This document shows, in pieces, positions 44,604 through 52,183 of a stretch of DNA of 64,000 nucleotides. The notes beneath the pieces were generated by a model, which was not told the DNA's origin, did no database searches, and saw nothing but the letters and a program-made list of their open reading frames with translations. The position numbers were made by a program, and so were the translations under genes. Source of the stretch: Nitrospirota bacterium (GTDB lineage: Bacteria; Nitrospirota; Thermodesulfovibrionia; Thermodesulfovibrionales; Magnetobacteriaceae); assembly GCA_015233015.1 (NCBI GenBank), contig JADFYO010000002.1, positions 1-64,000 on the forward strand. The letters are read 5' to 3'. Numbering within the stretch: position 1 is the first letter of the stretch; each line of letters starts with the position of its first letter.

Positions 44604-45585
44604 TATATATGCCGGCCTTGTACTTATCTATGTTTTTTCTTATCCACGCAATGGTCTCATTAAGCCCGTTGTCAAGTGAATAAGCGGGCTGCCATCCCGT
44701 CATGGCAAGCCGCGTTGTGTCGGCCCACAGCCTTTCCACTTCGCTGTTTGACGGCCTGGCCCGTTTTTCGTCAAACTCAATGGCCAGGTTCGCACCCATC
44801 AGTTCCATAATTTTTGAGGTGAGGCCGCCTATGCTTATCTCGAAATTCGAGCCGATGTTTGTTACCGTGCCGATTGCGCTTTCGGTCTCGGCAAGGCGTA
44901 TCATGGCGGAGACGGTGTCCTTTACAAACGTAAAGTCCCTTGTGGGGTGTTGAGAGCCTAAACTAATTTTCTTCGCGCCGGCCTCTATCTGTGTAATAAT
45001 AGTTGGTATTATGGCGCGGGCAGACTGCCTCGGGCCGTATGTATTAAATGGACGTACAATGGTAACTGGCAGAGCAAATGCCTTATGAAAACTTTCAGCA
45101 ATGGCGTCGGCACCGATTTTTGTCGCCGAATAAGGAGATTGCCCCTGAAGCGGATGCCCCTCGTCTATGGGGACGTATCTGGCTGTGCCATATACCTCGG
45201 ACGTAGATGTGTGAATAATGCGCTGGGTCTTAAAATCCTTCGCGGCCTGAACGATATTCAGCGTCCCCTCTATATTTGTCTTTACGTATGACGCGGGGGC
45301 GATATAGGAATATGGGATGGCGATTAACGCGGCAAGGTGAAAGACGATGTCCATGCCTTCGAGGGCGTCCCTGACATTATAGGCGTCTCTGATGTCGCCG
45401 CAGTAAATGTCTATTTTGCTTTTCAGCTCATCGTCAAACGAATCTATCCAGCCCCATGTGTTGAAGGAGTTATAATAGGTAAACGCGCGTACAGATGCCC
45501 CCAGCTTGACGAGGGCCTCAACCAGATGGCTGCCGATGAAGCCGCAGGCACCTGTAACGATGACTTTTTTGCCTTTCCAATCCAT
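44596..45585 (-). CDS. NDP-sugar 4,6-dehydratase, LegB-like
   Basis: 329 aa extended SDR. VTGACGFIGSHLVEALVKLG, GDIRDAYNVRDAL, HLAALIAIPYSYIAPASYV, HTSTSEVYGTARYVPIDEGH and QSPYSATKIGADAIAESF closely follow the LegB dehydratase of legionaminate synthesis as I remember it. It would make a 4-keto-6-deoxy sugar nucleotide. No other leg/neu genes (aminotransferase, synthase, CMP-transferase) are in the window, so the final sugar is unknown. First gene of the four-gene operon. Confidence 0.88.
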   Translation of the reverse strand: MDWKGKKVIVTGACGFIGSHLVEALVKLGASVRAFTYYNSFNTWGWIDSFDDELKSKIDIYCGDIRDAYNVRDALEGMDIVFHLAALIAIPYSYIAPASYVKTNIEGTLNIVQAAKDFKTQRIIHTSTSEVYGTARYVPIDEGHPLQGQSPYSATKIGADAIAESFHKAFALPVTIVRPFNTYGPRQSARAIIPTIITQIEAGAKKISLGSQHPTRDFTFVKDTVSAMIRLAETESAIGTVTNIGSNFEISIGGLTSKIMELMGANLAIEFDEKRARPSNSEVERLWADTTRLAMTGWQPAYSLDNGLNETIAWIRKNIDKYKAGIYNV

Positions 45586-45661
45586 GTTGTTCTTCTAAGC
45601 CCAAGTTGCAGCCAAATGAGCGACATTAATAAATCTGTCATTCCTGCGAACAGACTGTGTC

Positions 45662-45786
45662 ATAATAGCCTAAGGATTAAAGACGAAGGGGGATAATCCC
45701 CCTTCACCCCTGTTTTTGCACATGTTTGATCATCGCCAAGACGGGGGATTATCCCCTGAGTTTGGGCTGCCGCCCGTTGGCGGCTT
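45662..45786. repeat. Dispersed repeat, copy 2 (inverted)
   Basis: Inverted copy of 16677-16778. It has about 25-30 extra bases in the middle, including a second GGGGGATTATCCCC-like palindrome. It lies between the LegB-like gene and ilvH. The end near 45786 matches the AAGCCGCCAACGGGCGG end of copy 1. Confidence 0.8.
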
Positions 45787-45822
45787 TGGAAATCTCTTTA
45801 CTTTTACGATTACATTTTGGCA

Positions 45823-46308
45823 TCAGCTCTTGGTTTTTTCCCGCGCTATGGCAATCTTTCCCGAGCGGACGAACTCTTTGACGCCCATCGGTTTGACGAG
45901 TTCAAGGAATGCCTCTATTTTTTTCTCATCCCCGGTTATCTCTATCGTATAGGTCTTGAGGCTTGAGTCCACGACCCTGCCTCTGAATATCTCGGCAAGC
46001 CTCAGCACTTCGGCCTTTTGTTCCTGTGGCGGCGCGATCTTTACCAAGACCATTTCTCTTTCGACATGGTCAACATCGAACAGGTCCTGAACCTTTATCA
46101 CGTCTATTAGTTTGTTCAACTGTTTATTGATTTGCTCGACGATCTGGTTTTCACCACTTGTAACGATAGTCATTACAGAGATCTTTGGGTCGATGGTCTC
46201 CCCTACGGAGATACTCTCGATATTGTAGCCGCGGCCACTGAAAAGCCCGGCAACCCTTGAAAGTACGCCGAATTTATTTTCTACCTGCACAGATATTGTA
46301 TGTCTCAT
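45823..46308 (-). CDS. ilvH: Acetolactate synthase small (regulatory) subunit
   Basis: 161 aa. ACT domain (RHTISVQVENKFGVLSRVAG, FSGRGYNIESISVG) for valine feedback, and the C-terminal ALS_ss_C domain (VLVKIAPPQEQKAEVL). ATG 46308, with a GAGGAG ribosome site, is the conserved start. The open frame runs 21 codons upstream into ilvB but with no family similarity. It follows ilvB after 10 nt. Confidence 0.96.
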   Translation of the reverse strand: MRHTISVQVENKFGVLSRVAGLFSGRGYNIESISVGETIDPKISVMTIVTSGENQIVEQINKQLNKLIDVIKVQDLFDVDHVEREMVLVKIAPPQEQKAEVLRLAEIFRGRVVDSSLKTYTIEITGDEKKIEAFLELVKPMGVKEFVRSGKIAIAREKTKS

Positions 46309-46318
46309 AGCAGCTCCT

Positions 46319-48058
46319 CTATTTAATGGCCTTAAGTTTCTTCGTTTCTTTTTTAGGTACTTCCTCATCATCGAACATCATCTGGTCAATCGCCGCACCT
46401 GCGGGAACCATCGGAAACACCTTCTCTTTCCAATCTATGACGAAGTCCATGAAGACCGTTTTATTAGTCTTCAGCGCCTCTCTGATTACCGGTTCGACCT
46501 CTGATGGCTTCTCCGCGCGCAGACCTACGGCAGAGTATGCCTCGGCGACCTTGACAAAGTCCGGCACTGTGTTCAGATGGCTGTGCGAGTATCTCTCCTT
46601 AAAGAACAACTCCTGCCACTGCCTGACCATACCGAGGTAGCGGTTATTGAGGATTGCCACCTTAACCGGGAGTTCATAGATTACGGCCGTGGCAAGCTCC
46701 TGGATGTTCATCTGAATGCTGCCGTCGCCGGCTATGTCGATAACTGTCTTACCGGGGTTTGCTACCTGAGCGCCTATTGCCGCGGGAAACCCATAGCCCA
46801 TCGTGCCAAGCCCTCCAGAGGACAGAAAGGTACGCGGCTTGTCGAATTTGAAAAATTGTGCCGCCCACATCTGGTTTTGTCCTACCTCGGTGGTTATGAT
46901 TGCGTCTCCGCCTGTGGCCTCGTAGAGCTTTTCTATTACGTACTGGGGCTTGATAACCGTATCTGAGTATTTATAGCACAATGGCCGCAGCTCCTTCCAG
47001 TCGTCTAGCTGCTTAAGCCATGACTTTCTTATCTCCGTCCACTGGGGCTGTTTCCCTGCTTTAACAATCTGGTTCAATGTTTTAAGGACATTCTTACAGT
47101 CCCCTACGATAGGGACATCGACATGCACATTTTTTCTTATCGAAGTGGGGTCAATGTCTATGTGTACGATAGTGGCATTGGGGGCAAAAGCCGAAATCTT
47201 GCCCGTCACCCTGTCGTCAAACCTCATGCCTATGGCTACGATAAGGTCGGAGTTCTGAATTGCCATATTAGCGTAATAGGTGCCGTGCATTCCTGGCATT
47301 CCTAAAGACAGATGATGAGTTGAGGGGAAACTGCCTATCCCCATAAGGGTGGTTGTGACGGGTACTTGCGTGAACTCTGCAAGCTCTTTTAGCTCTTCGG
47401 ACGCGCCGGAGAGGATTACGCCGCCGCCGGCTATGATTACCGGCTTTTTCGACTTAGAGATTTCCTCGACGGCCTTTTCTATCATCTTCCTGTTACCCTC
47501 TACGGTTGGATTATAGCTGCGTATCTGAACTTTCTCCGGCCAGTTAAAATTCGCCATGCCGGAAGAAATATCCCTGGGCAAGTCGATAAGCACCGGCCCC
47601 GGCCTTCCCGTAGAGGCAATATGAAAGGCCTCCCTGATAGTGTCGGCAAGGTCGTCTATGTTTTTCACAAGATAATTGTACTTTGTACACGGGCGTGTAA
47701 TCCCTACGATGTCCGCCTCCTGAAAGGCGTCGTTACCAATAAGCATAGTGGGAACCTGCCCTGTCAGGACTACGATGGGGATGGAGTCCATTGCGGCCGT
47801 GGCGATGCCCGTAACGGTGTTTGTAGCGCCCGGGCCGGAGGTGACAAGTGCCACGCCTACCCTGCCGGTTGAGCGGGCATAGCCGTCCGCCATGTGCGTT
47901 GCACCCTGTTCGTGCCGCGTAAGTAAGAGCTTAATATCTTTTGCGTCATAGAGGTAATCGAAGAGATTTAGGACAACACCGCCGGGATACCCGAATATGT
48001 GCGTGACCCCCTCTTTTTTTAACGACTCTACGACAATCTCAGCGCCGCTAACTTTCAT
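46319..48058 (-). CDS. ilvB: Acetolactate synthase large (catalytic) subunit
   Basis: 579 aa, full length. Thiamine-diphosphate enzyme of branched-chain amino acid synthesis. Catalytic Glu in HEQGATHMADGYAR, FAD-binding middle, and ThDP motif GDGSIQMNIQELATA...NNRYLGMVRQWQ. The C-terminal Lys-rich tail (KKETKKLKAIK) is a small extension. It forms an operon with ilvH. A short leader ORF may precede it (48062-48127). Confidence 0.96.
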   Translation of the reverse strand: MKVSGAEIVVESLKKEGVTHIFGYPGGVVLNLFDYLYDAKDIKLLLTRHEQGATHMADGYARSTGRVGVALVTSGPGATNTVTGIATAAMDSIPIVVLTGQVPTMLIGNDAFQEADIVGITRPCTKYNYLVKNIDDLADTIREAFHIASTGRPGPVLIDLPRDISSGMANFNWPEKVQIRSYNPTVEGNRKMIEKAVEEISKSKKPVIIAGGGVILSGASEELKELAEFTQVPVTTTLMGIGSFPSTHHLSLGMPGMHGTYYANMAIQNSDLIVAIGMRFDDRVTGKISAFAPNATIVHIDIDPTSIRKNVHVDVPIVGDCKNVLKTLNQIVKAGKQPQWTEIRKSWLKQLDDWKELRPLCYKYSDTVIKPQYVIEKLYEATGGDAIITTEVGQNQMWAAQFFKFDKPRTFLSSGGLGTMGYGFPAAIGAQVANPGKTVIDIAGDGSIQMNIQELATAVIYELPVKVAILNNRYLGMVRQWQELFFKERYSHSHLNTVPDFVKVAEAYSAVGLRAEKPSEVEPVIREALKTNKTVFMDFVIDWKEKVFPMVPAGAAIDQMMFDDEEVPKKETKKLKAIK

Positions 48059-48061
48059 AGT

Positions 48062-48127
48062 TCATGCTCCTTGACGCGTGGCAGCCCCGCTAACCCGTCT
48101 GCCGTGCGCAATATATATTTTTTTCAT
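48062..48127 (-). CDS. Possible upstream leader peptide of ilvB
   Basis: A 21-codon frame, MKKIYIAHGRRVSGAATRQG then A and stop, ends 3 nt before the ilvB ATG. A -10-like TATATT and -35-like TTTACT (18-bp spacer) lie just before it, so it might be nearly leaderless. It is not rich in Ile, Leu or Val, so a classic attenuator peptide is not supported. Low confidence that it is translated. Confidence 0.25.
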   Translation of the reverse strand: MKKIYIAHGRRVSGAATRQGA

Positions 48128-48211
48128 AAGCGATAATATAACATATTTATGGCTATATAGTAAACACCTCCAAAAACCGGTAGTGGGTCAATTTGAAATT
48201 CTTTCCCCTTT

Positions 48212-48355
48212 ATGTGCTACAACTTTGCAAGGATTCACAAGACTTTACGGGTAATGCCAGCAATGGAAGCGGGAATATCTAATCATGTATGGGGTATTGA
48301 AGAAATCAAAGGATTACTGGTACAATGTCACAGATATGGAAGTACAGGAAAATAA
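48212..48355 (+). pseudogene. IS transposase C-terminal remnant
   Basis: A 47-codon frame: MCYNFARIHKTLRVMPAMEA, then GISNHVWGIEEIKGLL and a degenerate tail. The pattern YNF.R.HKTLR.TPAM.AGI..HVW..EE..GLL is the C-terminus of IS1-like transposases as I know them. The rest of the IS is absent. It lies directly before the restriction-modification genes, as debris of the element that may have brought them. Confidence 0.65.
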
Positions 48356-48364
48356 AAGAAATTA

Positions 48365-49216
48365 TTGGATATTGAATATGAGCGTCTTTGTGAGTGTAAA
48401 AAAACTAATATTAATTGCCTTACTGCTAAGGAATGGCTTAAAAACCAGATAGGAGTCTGGCAATTTACATATGAGAAACGGGATGTTAGAGATAAAAGTA
48501 CACATCCGGCCACATTCCCGATTTCTCTTTGTAGAAAGGTAATTGAACTATTTACCCACGCAGGCGAACTTATTATAGACCCATTCGTAGGAAGTGGGAC
48601 AACGCTTGTGGCGGCAAGGGACACCAATAGAAACGCCGCAGGGTTCGATTTGCAGTCAAACTACATAGAACTTTGCAATGCCCGTCTTTCTAATGGACAT
48701 CTTCTTAATCAGTCTAAACAGATTCCTATTCAAGATGACGCAAGAAATATCCATGAATATTTTAAAGAAGAAACTATATCTCTTATATGGACATCCCCAC
48801 CATATGCCAATCTTTTGAATCGCCAGAGGAAAAACAAGTCAAGGCGCGACAGAAAAAACGAACAACTTAATAAAGTAGAGCAATATTCTCAGGATATCAG
48901 AGATTTGGGGACAATGTCATTGGAAGACTATTCATTAGTTATGGGTGATATTTTTGAATCTCTATTACCGCTCTTAAAACCTAAGGCTCATTGTGTTATC
49001 AATGTGCCTGATATGTGGTGGGAAAACGAAAGGATTACCATACATATTTCTTTGGTAGAGGAACTAAGACGCAGGGGATATGAACTTAGGAATATTATTA
49101 TATGGGACAGGACAAACATTGTAAATAAAATTGGTATTTTTGGCTGGCCAAGCAACTATATCACTATGGGAGTAACCTTTGAGTACCTTCTGGATTTCTG
49201 GAGACCACCAAAATGA
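48365..49216 (+). CDS. DNA methyltransferase (N4-cytosine or N6-adenine) of the R-M locus
   Basis: 283 aa. SAM-binding motif DPFVGSGTT (72-80) comes first, and the catalytic TSPPY (143-147) after it. TSPPY is more common in N4-cytosine enzymes. The start is TTG at 48365; an in-frame TAA lies 12 bases upstream and no ATG is available, so either TTG is used or the N-terminus is shortened. The gene overlaps the endonuclease start as ATGA. Together they look like an MvaI/BcnI-type system. Confidence 0.85.
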   Translation: MDIEYERLCECKKTNINCLTAKEWLKNQIGVWQFTYEKRDVRDKSTHPATFPISLCRKVIELFTHAGELIIDPFVGSGTTLVAARDTNRNAAGFDLQSNYIELCNARLSNGHLLNQSKQIPIQDDARNIHEYFKEETISLIWTSPPYANLLNRQRKNKSRRDRKNEQLNKVEQYSQDIRDLGTMSLEDYSLVMGDIFESLLPLLKPKAHCVINVPDMWWENERITIHISLVEELRRRGYELRNIIIWDRTNIVNKIGIFGWPSNYITMGVTFEYLLDFWRPPK

Positions 49217-50019
49217 AATTATATTCCAAAGAAGAGATGATTTCCTCCATTAAGCAGATTATTGAAACAGGTTGGCATAAAAGTGTTAAGAAAACAGTTG
49301 ATAAACGAAACGATGGGGCAGTTGGAAACACACTTGAATCATTACTCGGAATAGAAGAAAACAACTTGCCTATTCCAAACACACGGGAATGGGAACTCAA
49401 AGGACAGAGAAAGCATACATCGTCTCTTATAACTTTAAAACATATAGAACCTTCACCGACAGGAGCTAAAATTGTTTCAACTATTCTCTTGCCTAAGTAT
49501 GGCTGGAAGCATAAAGAGGCTGGTAGAAAATATCCTAAAGAAGAAATGTCATTTCGCTCTACTACGAGCGCAACTTCATATACAAAGAGAGGATTTAAGG
49601 TAATAGTTGATAGGATACAACGAAAACTTATTTTTGATTTTAATTCGTCTATGGTTGATATAACAGATTCTGACGTATCCTTATGGTATGGAAGTGTTAA
49701 AGAACGAATAGGAACTGGGAAAATAAACCCTGAGCCTTACTGGGGCTTTGATGACCTGAAATATGCTATCGGGTCTAAACTTATGAATTGTTTTTATGTC
49801 ATAGCTGACACAAAAATAGAAGACGGACATTAGCATTTTAAATATGAAAAACTACTTATCTTATCAAGTTTTTCTTTCGATAAGTTCATTGATTGTGTGG
49901 AGCAAGGACACTTATATATTGATTTTGACGCAAGAACGGGACATAATCATGGGACTAAGTTTCGGCTTTCACAAGATAAACTGCCTGAGCTTTATGATTC
50001 AGCTACTTATATCTCGTAA
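49213..50019 (+). pseudogene. MvaI/BcnI-type restriction endonuclease with in-frame amber stop
   Basis: Reads MKLYSKEEMISSIKQIIETG, then GAVGNTLESLLGIEENNLPI and PNTREWELKGQR, to TAG at 49831-49833. The same frame continues with HFKYEKLLILSSFSFDKF, IDCVEQGHLYIDFDARTG, HNHGTKFRLSQDKLPELYD and a TAA at 50017. The C-terminal part matches the family end, so the only lesion is one TAG. E-x-K (Glu61, Lys63) is present, but the position that would be catalytic Asp in a PD-x4-ExK arrangement is Asn56, so activity is doubtful even if read through. The first part alone is 206 aa. Confidence 0.82.
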
Positions 50020-50074
50020 TTTTTCAAGCTGAGACACTACCCAAAAACCAGTGTTGTGATGCCCTTCCATAAAG

Positions 50075-50836
50075 TCAGCCCTGCCGGGGCTTGTCAGAGT
50101 TGTCAAATATTGGGTAGCTGGCGATTCCTTTTTTTTGGAGGATATACTTAATCGACGCCGAAATGACGCCAAGTCCATACTTCACGCTTCTTGTAAAGTT
50201 AATAGAGGATGCCTCGTCAAAGTACTTGGTTGGACAGCTTATCTCGCCGATTTTAAAGCCGAAGTGAAGCGTCTGAACAATGATTTCATTGTCGAAGATG
50301 AAGTCGTCGGAGTTCTTCTCAAACGGGATTGTCTCAAGCAGCTGCCGGCTGAACGCGCGAAAGCCCGTGTGGTATTCGGAGAGTTTTATCCCAAGCAGCC
50401 AGTTCTCAAACATCGTCAGAAACCTGTTGGATATGTACTTGTAAATCGGCATCCCGCCCTTAATGGCAGTGCCGCCAAGTATCCTCGAGCCAAGCACAAG
50501 GTCATAGTGCCCCGAGACAATCATAGAAGCAATCGCCGTGACCAGCCGCGGCGAATACTGGTAATCGGGATGGAGCATTACGACAATATCGGCGCCGCCT
50601 TGCAGGGCACTCTGGTAACACGTCTTTTGATTCCCGCCATACCCCTTATTTTTCTCATGAACGATTGTCTTAAGCCCAAGGCTTCTGGCAACGTCGGACG
50701 TATCGTCGCGCGAGGCGTCATCGACAACGATAACCTCATCGACATAGTCGTGCGGCACTTCGTCATATGTCATCTGAAGCGTCTTCCCGGCATTATATGC
50801 CGGCATTACTACGGCTATTTTCTTATTTAGTATCAT
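50075..50836 (-). CDS. Family 2 glycosyltransferase, DPM1-like
   Basis: 253 aa GT-A domain without membrane helices. IAVVMPAYNAGKTLQMTYDE, IVVDDASRDDT, HPDYQYSPRL (DxD-type site), GFRAFSRQLLE. Members make polyprenyl-phosphate sugars. Overlaps the upstream methyltransferase by 14 nt, so the pair is co-made. The sequence contains a mid-chain MPIYKYISNRFLTMFENWLL segment typical of the soluble DPM1-like group. Confidence 0.88.
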   Translation of the reverse strand: MILNKKIAVVMPAYNAGKTLQMTYDEVPHDYVDEVIVVDDASRDDTSDVARSLGLKTIVHEKNKGYGGNQKTCYQSALQGGADIVVMLHPDYQYSPRLVTAIASMIVSGHYDLVLGSRILGGTAIKGGMPIYKYISNRFLTMFENWLLGIKLSEYHTGFRAFSRQLLETIPFEKNSDDFIFDNEIIVQTLHFGFKIGEISCPTKYFDEASSINFTRSVKYGLGVISASIKYILQKKGIASYPIFDNSDKPRQG

Positions 50837-51821
50837 CCTGTTCCTTTAACGCAAATACCTCCACTATGCCGCCGCGCATTACTGTGAAGGACTCCAATAG
50901 TGAAAACATCATAGATAGAGAAGTATAAAACGGTATGAGAAGCGCTGTCAAGACGAGGTCTTTTTTTCGTGCCGCAACAAGGGCGCCTTTCCACATTCTC
51001 GGTGCCTTCAGAAACTCATAAAGCATGTTTTTCTCCACGCCGCTAATATTCAGCAAGGTCTGAAGCCAGCCAAACGGGGAGTACTCAAGGTCAAAGTGTC
51101 TCTTTCTGACAATATTAAAAGATACCGCGTCCAATAAAGAGGATATCCCGGTGTCAGTGAAATGATATAAATGATAGGGCACGTCCAGATGAAACCAGTT
51201 TTTTCTACCGGCTTTGGACTGAATGCCGTCCAGATTAGGAACTGCTACAACCAGAAGCCCGCCGGCCTTTAAAAGCCTGTGGCAGGTCTGAATCAATTCC
51301 TTAGGATTTGGAATGTGCTCAAGCACATGATTTAATGTAATCACATCGAAGGACGCTTCCCCGAATTTCCATGTCGAAGGCTCCCCTGAGATAACATCTA
51401 TCCCATAGTAAGACGCGGCGTTAGACGCGGCGGCCTCGTCGAATTCCACTCCCGCCACTTCCCAGCCGGCGTCTTTCATTACGCTGAGAAAAAGCCCTCT
51501 GCCGCAGCCTATGTCCAGAATTCTGCCTGTCCTGACATATTTCTTTATCCTGTTTTTTCGCATATGCCTGAAAAAAAGGATAAACTTCTCCACAAATGGT
51601 ATAAAGCGTTTGCCGGTCTTCTCCCTGTAGCCGCCAATGGCATAGAGCCTTTTCATATCCGCGTTCGAAGGGACGGGCGAGGTAATGCCGACGCCACAGC
51701 TGCCGCAATAGAAAACGTCATAGGTATTAAACTCACCGGCGATCGATTTTATTATCAAATCGTCTGTCTCGCCGCCGCATATCTTACAAACCGTTTGTCT
51801 CTTATTCTTCACAGTGAGCAC
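50823..51821 (-). CDS. Class I SAM-dependent methyltransferase
   Basis: 332 aa. Zinc-ribbon-like start (CKICGGETDD ... YCGSCG), then a methyltransferase domain: ILDIGCGRGLFLSVMKDAG, VEFDEAAA, LNHVLEHIPNPKELI. A C-terminal hydrophobic stretch (LTALLIPFYTSLSMMFSLLE) may anchor it to the membrane. Such proteins sit in polysaccharide loci and methylate sugars or lipid-linked intermediates; the acceptor is unknown. It starts the two-gene unit with the GT2. Confidence 0.85.
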   Translation of the reverse strand: MLTVKNKRQTVCKICGGETDDLIIKSIAGEFNTYDVFYCGSCGVGITSPVPSNADMKRLYAIGGYREKTGKRFIPFVEKFILFFRHMRKNRIKKYVRTGRILDIGCGRGLFLSVMKDAGWEVAGVEFDEAAASNAASYYGIDVISGEPSTWKFGEASFDVITLNHVLEHIPNPKELIQTCHRLLKAGGLLVVAVPNLDGIQSKAGRKNWFHLDVPYHLYHFTDTGISSLLDAVSFNIVRKRHFDLEYSPFGWLQTLLNISGVEKNMLYEFLKAPRMWKGALVAARKKDLVLTALLIPFYTSLSMMFSLLESFTVMRGGIVEVFALKEQDDTK

Positions 51822-51849
51822 GTATTGTAATGAAGGGTGTACATGTGTG

Positions 51850-52131
51850 TCAATATGTGATGGAAAACGGGCCGGCAGTACCAGTGTATGCCTCCCATTT
51901 TATTGAAATATTAGTGACAAGACTGCCGGGCGGCCCTTTGTAGCAGTTGGCGACCACAATGCCCACCTCTTTCCTGTCACCTTCGAGGACTGCCTCTACG
52001 TCCCCGTTCGAGAGGTTTTTGACCCATCCCCTGACGTCAGACCTTCGGGCTATGTCCCTGACAAATGCCCTGAAACAAACCCCATGGACACGCCCTTCTA
52101 TAATCAGATGTGCCCTTATTTTCTCTTCCAT
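51850..52131 (-). CDS. acyP: Acylphosphatase
   Basis: 93 aa. The catalytic Arg (in VCFRAFV) and Asn (in VKNLSNG) are present; the family's GxGFR is GVCFR here. RVHGVCFRAFVRDIARR and VRGWVKNLSNGDVEAVLEGD are typical. Small cytosolic hydrolase of acyl phosphates. It lies alone between the methyltransferase and the Cache-PAS-GGDEF gene. Confidence 0.92.
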   Translation of the reverse strand: MEEKIRAHLIIEGRVHGVCFRAFVRDIARRSDVRGWVKNLSNGDVEAVLEGDRKEVGIVVANCYKGPPGSLVTNISIKWEAYTGTAGPFSITY

Positions 52132-52183
52132 GCCAAAAGAATATCATAAAATGCCCATCATGGGCAACCGCAGTTGACGCTAT

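Larger units (their letters stand above)
48059..48364. other. Intergenic region ilvB / R-M locus
   Basis: 306 bases with the ilvB promoter region (TTTACT-18-TATATT, minus strand, about 48136-48165), a possible uORF, and a transposase remnant on the plus strand. Confidence 0.6.

Noticed and set aside
48062-48127. Attenuator leader peptide for ilvB
   Set aside because: Ile and Val are few, no alternate terminator hairpin is evident; kept only as a low-confidence feature.
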